In this document: positions 51,667-58,712 of the stretch, piece after piece | Layout of the letters: every line of letters starts with the position of its first letter | Numbering within the stretch: the first letter of the stretch is position 1 | DNA from: Peptococcaceae bacterium | Lineage (GTDB): Bacteria > Bacillota > Dehalobacteriia > UBA4068 > UBA4997 | DNA length: 58,712 bases | Direction: 5' to 3' | NCBI GenBank assembly: GCA_022797295.1 | Contig: JAAWKH010000012.1 | Span: 1 to 58,712, forward strand | Program-made: the position numbers and the translations under genes | Notes under the pieces: model-generated | The model's input: only the letters and a program-made list of their open reading frames with translations | What the model was told of the DNA's origin: nothing | Database searches by the model: none

Positions 51667-52032
51667 TCATTCCTTTTCCTTGGCGTGCTCCAAGCATTGA
51701 TTAAACAGCTGACCAATATGCTCATCATCCAAAGAGTAAAATATCTGCTTCCCCTCGCGGCGGAACTTAATCAGACGACTGTTGCGCAAAGCAGCCAACT
51801 GATGTGACACCGCTGATTGCGACATCTGCATAAGCTCCGCCAAATCACGCACACAAAGCTCTGAAACCATTAGCGTGTTAATAATCCTCAACCGCGTTGG
51901 GTCGGCCATCATCTTAAACATTGTCGCCATATCAGCAATTTGCTCATCTGACAACAAAATCTGGCGCAGACTCCGCATTGCCTGTGCCGCCGGCTCTGCC
52001 GATTTCACCATTATTTCTTCATTTTTTGCCAA
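51667..52032 (-). CDS. ArsR/SmtB family regulator with alpha-5 metal site
   Basis: A 121-residue winged-helix repressor. The helix-turn-helix reads VRDLAELMQMSQSAVSHQLA. The usual ELCVCD metal motif is ELCVRD here, so the alpha-3 thiol site is lost. The last helix has DEHIGQLFNQCLEHAKE, that is Asp-x-His, ten residues, His-x2-Glu, the complete Zn-type alpha-5 site of SmtB/CzrA. Zn2+ or Co2+ sensing is inferred. The start is TTG at 52032 with GAGGG upstream. A 9-bp inverted repeat surrounds its promoter. Confidence 0.93.
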   Translation of the reverse strand: MAKNEEIMVKSAEPAAQAMRSLRQILLSDEQIADMATMFKMMADPTRLRIINTLMVSELCVRDLAELMQMSQSAVSHQLAALRNSRLIKFRREGKQIFYSLDDEHIGQLFNQCLEHAKEKE

Positions 52033-52054
52033 GCCAAAGCACCCTCTTTCTTAA

Positions 52055-52124
52055 CCTATATTGTAACAGATTGACAGCGATTTGTCCATATCTTTAAGCT
52101 AACAAAAAGTTTCTGTCGCTGTCA
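52055..52124 (-). promoter_or_regulatory. Promoter and inverted repeat upstream of the ArsR gene
   Basis: On the minus strand TGGACA, 17 bases and TACAAT near 52086-52058. TGACAGCGA (52072-52080) and its complement TCGCTGTCA (52116-52124) are candidate operator halves about four helical turns apart. Confidence 0.5.
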
Positions 52125-52140
52125 CCACACCCCGCCAACT

Positions 52141-52178
52141 AAAATAATAAAGCCGCTCCTTTCAACCAGGAGCGGCTT
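52141..52178 (-). terminator. Terminator of the chemotaxis operon
   Basis: AGCCGCTCCT (52151-52160) pairs with AGGAGCGGCT (52168-52177). A T-rich run follows on the minus strand. It lies 42 bases after the MCP stop. Confidence 0.8.
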
Positions 52179-52219
52179 CTTATTGTTCAACTAACTTGTA
52201 GCAAACAAGCGCTGCTTAA

Positions 52220-54019
52220 TTAGTACTTACTATTATAATCCATTCCAGAATCGCTGTAGCTTTCCGGCTGGCTATAGGAAACTGGTGCAGATTCCTGACG
52301 AGGCACAAAACCAGTGTCACGTTTCAGCTTGAAGCGAGCCATCAACTGATCCATAATCTGAGATTGAGAAGACAACTGTTCGCTAGCCGCCGCTGTTTCC
52401 TCGCTGGTGGCAGAGTTTGTCTGAACCACTGCGGAAATTTGCTCAATACCCTCACGAATTTGGTCAATGGATTCAGCCTGATGTTCACTGGCTTCAGCAA
52501 TGCTACCCATCATACCAACGGCCTGACCAGCCAATTCCTTGGTCTTATCCAAAGACTCTGAAACATTAGCCACATATTCGCTACCTTTACGTACCGCAGT
52601 AATAGCATTCTCAATGCGGTCTTTGGTTGCTTTGGCTGCCTCATCCGACTTAGAAGCCAGATTACGCACCTCATCAGCCACCACTGCAAAACCTTTGCCG
52701 GCAGAACCTGCCCGAGCGGCTTCCACAGCAGCATTTAGTGCCAAAATGTTGGTCTGGAAAGCAATATCCTCAATCGTGCCAATAATAGCCCGAACTTCTT
52801 CAGATGCGCTCTTGATTTCCTCCATCGCCTCAACCATATTGCCCATTTGGTCGCTACTAGTCACAACCTGAGCGCCAGCTTGATTGGCCATATCCATAGA
52901 GGCCTGAGCCAAAGCCGCATTCTGCTCTGCACCCTGAGTAATCTCATTAACAGTAGCAGAGAGTTCCTCAACAGCGCTGGCCTGTTCAGTTGCACCCTGT
53001 GCCAAAGCCTGCGCACTGTTGGAAACCTGATCAGCGCCAGAAGAAACTTGATCGGAAGACTGCACAATCTGGCTAAGAGTGTCGCTCAAATTATTGTTGA
53101 TTTTACGGATAGCCAGCAACACCGGCTGCAAATCACCAACATAAGCGTCAGCGTTTTCGCTTCTAATATCAAAGTTGCCGTTGCCCATCTCGCCCAACAA
53201 ATGTTCAATATCTCTAATAACAGTCGTCAAATCAGCAATAACCATCCGAGATGCTTCAACCATATCGCCAATTTCATCCTTACTATCCACCTGTGGCAGC
53301 GGTGAATGTAAATCACCGTGGGCCAAATCCTGCAAACGTCTAACGCAATTTGCCAAAGGCTTAGCAATACCATTGGAAATCTTGGCCGAGATAAACAGAC
53401 CAAGCAACATTGCCAGCACAATCAAGCTAATTACAATAATCAGGCTAACCAAGGCGCTACGGTTAACTTCCGCGCGGGTTTCATCGCCTTGCTCCATTTT
53501 AAGCTCCATCAATGCGGAAATGTTTTTATACATTCTTTCATAAACCGGCAACAACTCATTTCTCAATCGTTGTTGCTCATCACCAATAGACTGAACATCA
53601 GTTACGCCAAGTGCGCTTTCCAACAGGTTCTTGGTGATGGATTGATAACTACTCCAGGCAGTTTGGGCATCAGCAAAGGTAGCCTTGCTAGCGTCAGAGA
53701 CCAAACTGCTTTCAACCTCAGCCATATACTTATCAATCGTGGCAACCAACTCAGTTGTTTTGTTGGCAGCCTCCTTTTTAGCGTCAGCATTAAGATAGCC
53801 AACAGCATCATGCACAGCGCCATCCAACTGAGCCAAACTGCTCAACACCATACCGACATCCCCCTGGGCAAAACCAAACCTCTCCAAGGCGTTGTCGTAT
53901 TGTTTTTGAATACCGCTCATCATAAAAGCGCTAACAATGCCGGAGATGCTTGCCAAAATGGCAATACCGATAACCGCAACCGTAATTTTGTTTTTTACTT
54001 TTAGGTCCTTGAAATTCAT
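52220..54019 (-). CDS. Methyl-accepting chemotaxis protein
   Basis: A membrane chemoreceptor of 599 residues. Helix 1 is at about 12-32 and helix 2 at about 187-212, enclosing a four-helix-bundle-like outside domain ([20 protein letters not shown]). A HAMP domain follows. The signalling tip [20 protein letters not shown] is near residue 420. A further segment ([20 protein letters not shown]) lies after HAMP. It ends in a tail rich in Ser and Tyr without a clear CheR-binding pentapeptide. The ligand is unknown. Last gene of the che operon, about 110 bases after cheB. Confidence 0.95.
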   Translation of the reverse strand: MNFKDLKVKNKITVAVIGIAILASISGIVSAFMMSGIQKQYDNALERFGFAQGDVGMVLSSLAQLDGAVHDAVGYLNADAKKEAANKTTELVATIDKYMAEVESSLVSDASKATFADAQTAWSSYQSITKNLLESALGVTDVQSIGDEQQRLRNELLPVYERMYKNISALMELKMEQGDETRAEVNRSALVSLIIVISLIVLAMLLGLFISAKISNGIAKPLANCVRRLQDLAHGDLHSPLPQVDSKDEIGDMVEASRMVIADLTTVIRDIEHLLGEMGNGNFDIRSENADAYVGDLQPVLLAIRKINNNLSDTLSQIVQSSDQVSSGADQVSNSAQALAQGATEQASAVEELSATVNEITQGAEQNAALAQASMDMANQAGAQVVTSSDQMGNMVEAMEEIKSASEEVRAIIGTIEDIAFQTNILALNAAVEAARAGSAGKGFAVVADEVRNLASKSDEAAKATKDRIENAITAVRKGSEYVANVSESLDKTKELAGQAVGMMGSIAEASEHQAESIDQIREGIEQISAVVQTNSATSEETAAASEQLSSQSQIMDQLMARFKLKRDTGFVPRQESAPVSYSQPESYSDSGMDYNSKY

Positions 54020-54129
54020 TACAAATGCTCCTCCATTTCTTTCTTATATATATTTATCGGTTAGCCTGCCCTTTGCTACGTTTCCCTTGCAGGCAGTGCC
54101 CAGAGCTAGCCGCCGTTTAAAACGCAATT
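54020..54129 (-). other. Leader between cheB and the MCP gene
   Basis: On the minus strand GCCTGC and GCAGGC form a hairpin around about 20 bases near 54065-54095. GGAGGAG is the MCP ribosome site. I compared it by eye with c-di-GMP riboswitches and it does not match. Confidence 0.4.
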
Positions 54130-55176
54130 TTATCCCTTACTTTTCAAGTATCTGAGGAGCACACTGGCCACATTTTCGCAACTGGCCTGTTCGCAAACAG
54201 CGCCGATTTTATGCGCCACCCCCGGCATACCATAAACCACACTTGATTTTTGGTCTTGTCCTATTGTAAAGGCTCCCTTGCGACGCATAGCCAACAAGCC
54301 CTCCGCCCCATCGGCGCCCATACCTGTCATTATGATACCAACCATTTGGCAACGCACTTGCTCTGCCATTGAATGAAATAGAGCGTCCACACTGGGCCGG
54401 TGCCCGCTCACTTTTTCACCAGGAGCCACGCGCAAAATATAACCACCAGACGGCGTGCGCTGCATTCGGCACTGAAAATCAGCTGGAGCCAGCAAAGCCA
54501 GACCACGCTTCACTTCATCGCCATTTTTAGCCTCACGCACTTCCATTGCACAAAGCCGGTTAAGCCTTTCAGCATACATTTGCGTAAACCCAACGGGCAT
54601 GTGCTGCACAATTACCATGCCAGGAATATCATCAGGCAAACGCTTCAAAACCTCCAAAGTGGCCTCCGTACCACCAGTGGAAGCGCCCAAACCGATAACC
54701 ACCTGCGCATTGCCGCCCAACTTGGCAGCAGGCAACACAGCCGAGGCCTCCGTCATTGCTCTGGGACGACGAACCTTGGAATTTGCCGCCACCACCACCT
54801 TTTGCGCCAAAGACTGAATAAAAGCCTCTGGGCTTTGAGTGCCATCCGGCTTGCGCACAAAATCCACAGCGCCGGCATGCAACGCATCAAAAACGCGCAA
54901 ATTTAGTGATGAAACCAAAACCACCGGAAGTGGGTTGGTGGGAATCAATTCCTTTAAAAAGTCAATTCCACTCATGCCCGGCATCTGCACATCGCAGGTC
55001 ATCACATCCGGGTTCAGCTGCGCCAGTTTGCGCTTAGCATCCATTGCATTAATGGCATAACCAACAATTTCAATCTTCGGATAAGTGCTAAGCCCCTCAA
55101 TTATCAGCTTGCGCGCCAGCATGGAGTCATCCACCACCAGCACCCGAATTTTTCTGTTTCCAATAGCCTGTTCCAC
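54130..55176 (-). CDS. cheB: Chemotaxis methylesterase CheB
   Basis: Demethylates or deamidates receptor glutamates in adaptation. The receiver domain has VLVVDDSMLARK and the phospho-acceptor Asp62 in TCDVQMPGMSG. The catalytic domain has IGLGASTGGTEATLEVL (Ser), VQHMPVGFTQMYAERL (His) and MTGMGADGAEGL (Asp). The start is taken as GTG 55176, since a GTG at 55188 is too close to GGGGA. 348 residues. It follows cheR in the operon. Confidence 0.96.
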   Translation of the reverse strand: MEQAIGNRKIRVLVVDDSMLARKLIIEGLSTYPKIEIVGYAINAMDAKRKLAQLNPDVMTCDVQMPGMSGIDFLKELIPTNPLPVVLVSSLNLRVFDALHAGAVDFVRKPDGTQSPEAFIQSLAQKVVVAANSKVRRPRAMTEASAVLPAAKLGGNAQVVIGLGASTGGTEATLEVLKRLPDDIPGMVIVQHMPVGFTQMYAERLNRLCAMEVREAKNGDEVKRGLALLAPADFQCRMQRTPSGGYILRVAPGEKVSGHRPSVDALFHSMAEQVRCQMVGIIMTGMGADGAEGLLAMRRKGAFTIGQDQKSSVVYGMPGVAHKIGAVCEQASCENVASVLLRYLKSKG

Positions 55177-55202
55177 GCCAAACCTCACTCCCCTCTATCA
55201 GT

Positions 55203-56072
55203 TTACTTCTGGAAAATCGAAGGCCCCACTCGCTTGTAGCGAGTTTCAGCCGTTAGGTTCTCTGAAGTACTAATTATCAGATAACCACCTGGCACAGTTG
55301 CATCGTAGAACCTTTCAGTCAGAGCATTTTTTGTTTCCTGGTCAAAATAAATCATCACATTACGACAAAAAATCACATCAAACTTGCGCTTAAATTTAAT
55401 CGGTTCCATCAAATTGAACTGCCTAAAAATTACATTATTACGCACCCGTGAATTTACCTGAAAATTACGTCCGCCAACGGGTTGAAAATATTTACGCTTC
55501 CAATCCGGCGGCAGGTTATCTGGCAACTCATAAATACCCTTTTGAGCCTTATTTAACGCATCCATTGAAAGGTCGGTCGCCAGCAGACGGGTATCCCAAC
55601 CGCTTGCCTGCGCCCCCAGGAAATCCATCATATACATAGTAATGTTGTAGGGTTCCTCGCCGGATGAACAACCAGCGCTCCAAATAGCAAAGGTTTTATC
55701 TCGCTGATGTTTACGCACCAACTCCGGCATAATATGCCCATTGAAATAGTCGAAAGCGCTCATTTCCCGCATAAAATATGTATAATTGGTAGTAAGCTTG
55801 GAAAGCAGGTGATTAATATCGTCACCAGTGCCTTTATTCATAATAAAATCGACATATTCCTTAAAACTGGAGTAACCCATTCCTTTAATGGTGTTGGTTA
55901 AGCGGCTAGTTATCAGTTGCCGCTTTTGGCGCAAATCAATACCATATTTTTTTTGCACAAAAGTGACCAAACGATTAAAATCCTGGTCATTAATCGGCGG
56001 CAATGCACCGCTCAGCTTATCTTTCAAACCTTCGTTTTCATTATCCATAAGCGAACCATCCATATCGTTCAT
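55203..56072 (-). CDS. cheR: Chemotaxis methyltransferase CheR
   Basis: Methylates receptor glutamates with SAM. The 289-residue protein has an N-terminal helical domain (FNRLVTFVQKKYGIDLRQKR). The SAM site is FAIWSAGCSSGEEPYNITMY and LLATDLSMDALNKAQKGIYE, and KFDVIFCRNVMIYFD follows. The ATG lies six bases after the cheW stop with a weak ribosome site, so translation probably depends on cheW. Confidence 0.96.
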   Translation of the reverse strand: MNDMDGSLMDNENEGLKDKLSGALPPINDQDFNRLVTFVQKKYGIDLRQKRQLITSRLTNTIKGMGYSSFKEYVDFIMNKGTGDDINHLLSKLTTNYTYFMREMSAFDYFNGHIMPELVRKHQRDKTFAIWSAGCSSGEEPYNITMYMMDFLGAQASGWDTRLLATDLSMDALNKAQKGIYELPDNLPPDWKRKYFQPVGGRNFQVNSRVRNNVIFRQFNLMEPIKFKRKFDVIFCRNVMIYFDQETKNALTERFYDATVPGGYLIISTSENLTAETRYKRVGPSIFQK

Positions 56073-56078
56073 AAAATT

Positions 56079-56552
56079 TTACTGCTGATTAAACAGGAAA
56101 AGACAATCCAAAACCAACATCGTACCGGCGCCCTCAGGCAAGCTGCACATCCCACTCACCAAATTGTGCAAACTCTGGCCACTCTGGCTCGGAACCGGCA
56201 ATATCTGACTGCGGCCGACATCCTCCATATCAGCAACATCATCAACCAGTATACCAACATACGTTTCATCATCTCTAAGAACAACCACGCAGCTGTTCTC
56301 ACTCATTCCCTGACCCAACATCATCTTAAAGTCTATTATCGGAACTATCAATCCTCTAAGATTAATCACTCCTCGAATATGACCAGGCAACATCGGGATA
56401 AACGTTATCGCCGTTTCATTCAATATCGTTTCCACATAGTCCGTATCCACCCCAAACAATCGACCGTCTGAACTGAATATCAGATACTTTCGCGTGTCCG
56501 ACACCGGCTCCTTCGTTTCATTCAAAACCAGCTCTCTTACTTCCTCCGACAT
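56079..56552 (-). CDS. cheW: Chemotaxis coupling protein CheW
   Basis: Links receptors to CheA. The 157-residue SH3-like protein has YLIFSSDGRLFGVDTDYVET and the family core LPGHIRGVINLRGLIVPIID, then VGILVDDVADMEDV. AGGAGG eight bases before ATG 56552 sets the start. It lies 12 bases after cheA. Confidence 0.96.
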   Translation of the reverse strand: MSEEVRELVLNETKEPVSDTRKYLIFSSDGRLFGVDTDYVETILNETAITFIPMLPGHIRGVINLRGLIVPIIDFKMMLGQGMSENSCVVVLRDDETYVGILVDDVADMEDVGRSQILPVPSQSGQSLHNLVSGMCSLPEGAGTMLVLDCLFLFNQQ

Positions 56553-56564
56553 CCCCACGCCCTC

Positions 56565-58688
56565 CTATCTCTCAAAGCCCATTGAGCTCAGATATATATT
56601 AGCCACATCCAATATGATGCTTATCGTGCCATCGCCCAATATCGTGCAGCCTGACACGCCGCTATTCTTTATTCCATAATCATTGATAAACGCCGGCAGA
56701 GGCTTCACCACCACCTGCTGCTCGCCTATCAAATCATCCACAAACAAACAGTAGGATATATCCCCGGCCTCAACCCAAAGAACAATGCCCTCGTCTATCT
56801 GGTCAACTCCCTGCTCCAGCTGGTAAAAATCCTTGGCCCGGATTACTGAATAGAAGTTATCCATCACCTTCAGCGTTTCACCACGAACCGCGTCGTGAAC
56901 TATATCCTGCTCGCTGAACTTAAATATCTGACGAATGTTGTTAATCGGTATTGTGAAGATACTCTCGCCAACCGATACCTCCATACCATCCATAATCGCC
57001 ATCGTCAGCGGAATTTTCAGAGTCGTCGTCATCCCCTGACCCAACTCGCTAGCCAAAGTAACCGTGCCGCCAACATTCTCCACATTACTGCGCACCACGT
57101 CCATTCCCACGCCGCGCCCAGAGTATTCGGTCACCTCTGTGTTCGTGGAAAAGCCCGGCATCAGCAAAAAGTTCAGTATATCCTTATGCGAATAGTCTAT
57201 TCCCGGCTGCGCCAGCCCCTGACGCATCGCCTTATTCAATATCGCCTCGTCGTTAGCGCCCCGGCCGTCGTCAATCACCTCAATGATTACCTCGCTGCCG
57301 GTATGACGCGCTGACAAAATAATCTTACCAACCGGATCCTTACCAGCCGCAATCCGCTCCGAAGCCTGTTCCTCTATGCCGTGGTCCATTGAGTTGCGCA
57401 CAATGTGCATAATCGGATCGCCAATGCTGTCCACAATCGTCTTATCCACCTCAGTGTCCTCGCCCACCAGCTCCAACACCGTTTCCCGATTCAGCTTCTT
57501 GCTCATATCTCGAACTATTCGCTTCATCTTCTGGAACGTCGCCGATACCGGAACCATCCGCAATGACATTGATACGTCCTGCAACTCGTCCGTCAAGGAA
57601 CGCAGCTGACGGCTGGCCTGCGTGAAGTTATCCAACTTCAATCCTTTCAAATCCGGGCTGGCCGTCACCATTGATTCCGCAATCACAATCTCACTAACCA
57701 CTGCCATCAACTTATCCAGCTTACTCAAGTTGACGCTGATTAAGCTCTCCTTATTGGATTGCTGAGGCTTGCCGCCTCCCTGCGCCGCCGGCGGTTGAGC
57801 GGCTGCCGGCGCCGGCGCTGCCGCTGGAGCTGCCGCCGGAACCGGCTCTGGCTGCGGCGCTGCCGTTGGAGCTGCCGGCTGTGCCAACGGCTCATAATCA
57901 AACAGCTGATAGCTGCTCACCGAACCCACTCCTGTGGCTATCGGAACCGCCACACTCCTGGACTCCTCATTCACAAATCGCAGGAAAAAGCCATTCTCCA
58001 CTATAAAGCCGGCTGTTTCGGGATTACTCTCCACATCTGAGGGCAGAAAATCAAAATCCACTCCCTCCAACGCGTCGCGCAGAGCGTTCACCACCATAAA
58101 GGCGCGCAGATTTTCCATCCCGCAGCCCTCGTCAAAGAAGATTTGCAGCGCGCAAGGACGCTCCGCACTGGCAAATCGCTCCGCCAAATCCTCCGAATTT
58201 ACCGCCGCTTCCGCCAAGGCCGCCGCGTCTGTGGCGGCTTCAACCGCTGGGGCTGCCTCTGCCGGCTCCGCCTCGCCGTTTATTCTGGCCTGGATTTTCG
58301 CAGTGAACCCCTCCACCTTTTGTACCAACGCGCCATTCTCTTCGGCTAATGGCTCGTTCTGCTCGATCTTCTCCAGCTCTGAGCGGAAAAAGTCGATCGC
58401 CTGAAATATCAAATCAAACAATTCCGGACGCAGCTCCTGCGGAATTACCTCCATCGACTTCTCTCGTACAATGAAGAACAGATCCTCCACACGGTGTGCC
58501 ACCGTCATCAATGAGTTATACTCCATCATCGCGGAAGACCCTTTTATGGTGTGCATTATGCGGAATATCTCATTCACATCCTCGTCTGTGAATGTCCCTG
58601 CCTTTTCCGATCCCAACACCAATTCGTCTATTTGCTCTAAAAGCGTGTTCATCTCAAACAAATACGCTTCCAGCATATCGTTATCCAT
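56565..58688 (-). CDS. cheA: Chemotaxis histidine kinase CheA
   Basis: The central kinase of chemotaxis. The Hpt domain carries the phosphorylated His46 in FRIMHTIKGSSAMMEY. A second domain (about 170-265, CALQIFFDEGCGMENLRAFM) is probably the P2 response-regulator binding part. A Pro/Ala/Gln linker follows (about 270-310), then dimerisation, an ATPase with NSMDHGIEE, DDGRGANDEAI and SGRGVGMDVV, and a CheW-like end. 707 residues. GGAGG precedes the ATG. No cheY, cheC or cheD is in the window, so the operon is probably incomplete here or they lie elsewhere. Confidence 0.97.
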   Translation of the reverse strand: MDNDMLEAYLFEMNTLLEQIDELVLGSEKAGTFTDEDVNEIFRIMHTIKGSSAMMEYNSLMTVAHRVEDLFFIVREKSMEVIPQELRPELFDLIFQAIDFFRSELEKIEQNEPLAEENGALVQKVEGFTAKIQARINGEAEPAEAAPAVEAATDAAALAEAAVNSEDLAERFASAERPCALQIFFDEGCGMENLRAFMVVNALRDALEGVDFDFLPSDVESNPETAGFIVENGFFLRFVNEESRSVAVPIATGVGSVSSYQLFDYEPLAQPAAPTAAPQPEPVPAAAPAAAPAPAAAQPPAAQGGGKPQQSNKESLISVNLSKLDKLMAVVSEIVIAESMVTASPDLKGLKLDNFTQASRQLRSLTDELQDVSMSLRMVPVSATFQKMKRIVRDMSKKLNRETVLELVGEDTEVDKTIVDSIGDPIMHIVRNSMDHGIEEQASERIAAGKDPVGKIILSARHTGSEVIIEVIDDGRGANDEAILNKAMRQGLAQPGIDYSHKDILNFLLMPGFSTNTEVTEYSGRGVGMDVVRSNVENVGGTVTLASELGQGMTTTLKIPLTMAIMDGMEVSVGESIFTIPINNIRQIFKFSEQDIVHDAVRGETLKVMDNFYSVIRAKDFYQLEQGVDQIDEGIVLWVEAGDISYCLFVDDLIGEQQVVVKPLPAFINDYGIKNSGVSGCTILGDGTISIILDVANIYLSSMGFER

Positions 58689-58712
58689 TTTTTCCTCCGC
58701 CCTTTCCTCATT

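Noticed and set aside
54020..54129. c-di-GMP riboswitch before the chemoreceptor gene
   Set aside because: A hairpin and some purine-rich loops caught the eye, but the conserved bases of class I and II c-di-GMP aptamers are not present in order.
1..58712. CRISPR array, prophage, complete insertion sequence or rRNA operon
   Set aside because: No regularly spaced direct repeats, transposase, integrase, phage structural gene or rRNA sequence was seen on either strand.

Overview
The window reads as chromosomal DNA of an anaerobic, endospore-forming member of the Bacillota, most like Clostridia or Negativicutes. Sporulation is shown by SpoIIE, SpoIIR and a YlmC/YmxH protein. Anaerobic life is shown by an oxygen-sensitive class III ribonucleotide reductase (NrdD, NrdG, NrdR), an anaerobic-type cobaltochelatase (CbiK) and a membrane pyrophosphatase. 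Coding DNA is fairly GC-rich and intergenic DNA is AT-rich. Shine-Dalgarno sites are strong and several genes start with TTG or GTG. I could not place the species, and no database was searched.

Layout. 1-2.6 kb: hppA and secG. 2.7-6.3 kb: an accessory run (DUF4303-like, ankyrin, Uma2, unknown). 6.3-9.8 kb: cobalamin genes cobD, cobO and cbiK around a self-regulated SRPBCC/MarR pair. 9.9-13.9 kb: rpsU, HIT, mtaB, rsmE and a membrane protein. 14-17 kb: degV, small envelope genes, mtnN, an XRE repressor with three phased operators, and a probable non-coding RNA. 17.2-22.7 kb: yggS-sepF-yggT and ileS-pyrB. 22.7-26 kb: nrdD, a separate glycyl-radical peptide and nrdG. 26-28.5 kb: a probable type I toxin-antitoxin module with two decayed relatives, a second XRE repressor and a lipoprotein. 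28.5-36.5 kb: nrdR, ylmC, spoIIR, cysteine desulfurase, then pantothenate and folate genes. 36.5-42.4 kb: ftsH, tilS, spoIIE. 42.6-50.7 kb: unknown proteins, a CorA-type transporter, glmU-prs-tyrS, a lipoprotein and two tRNAs. 50.8-58.7 kb: an EamA transporter, an ArsR/SmtB regulator and a chemotaxis operon cheA-cheW-cheR-cheB-MCP.

Most notable: (1) class III ribonucleotide reductase appears split. The 785-residue NrdD lacks the normal C-terminal glycyl radical domain, and that domain is encoded by its own 55-codon gene between nrdD and nrdG, while the large subunit carries an unusual Cys-rich tail. (2) nrdD is preceded by a long structured leader. (3) A 27-residue hydrophobic peptide with a convergent small RNA, a shared terminator and a leader able to form two exclusive hairpins looks like a type I toxin-antitoxin system; two deleted copies lie nearby. 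(4) An XRE gene has three operator-like repeats exactly 30 bp apart, one covering the -10 of a divergent promoter that would make a roughly 185-nt RNA.
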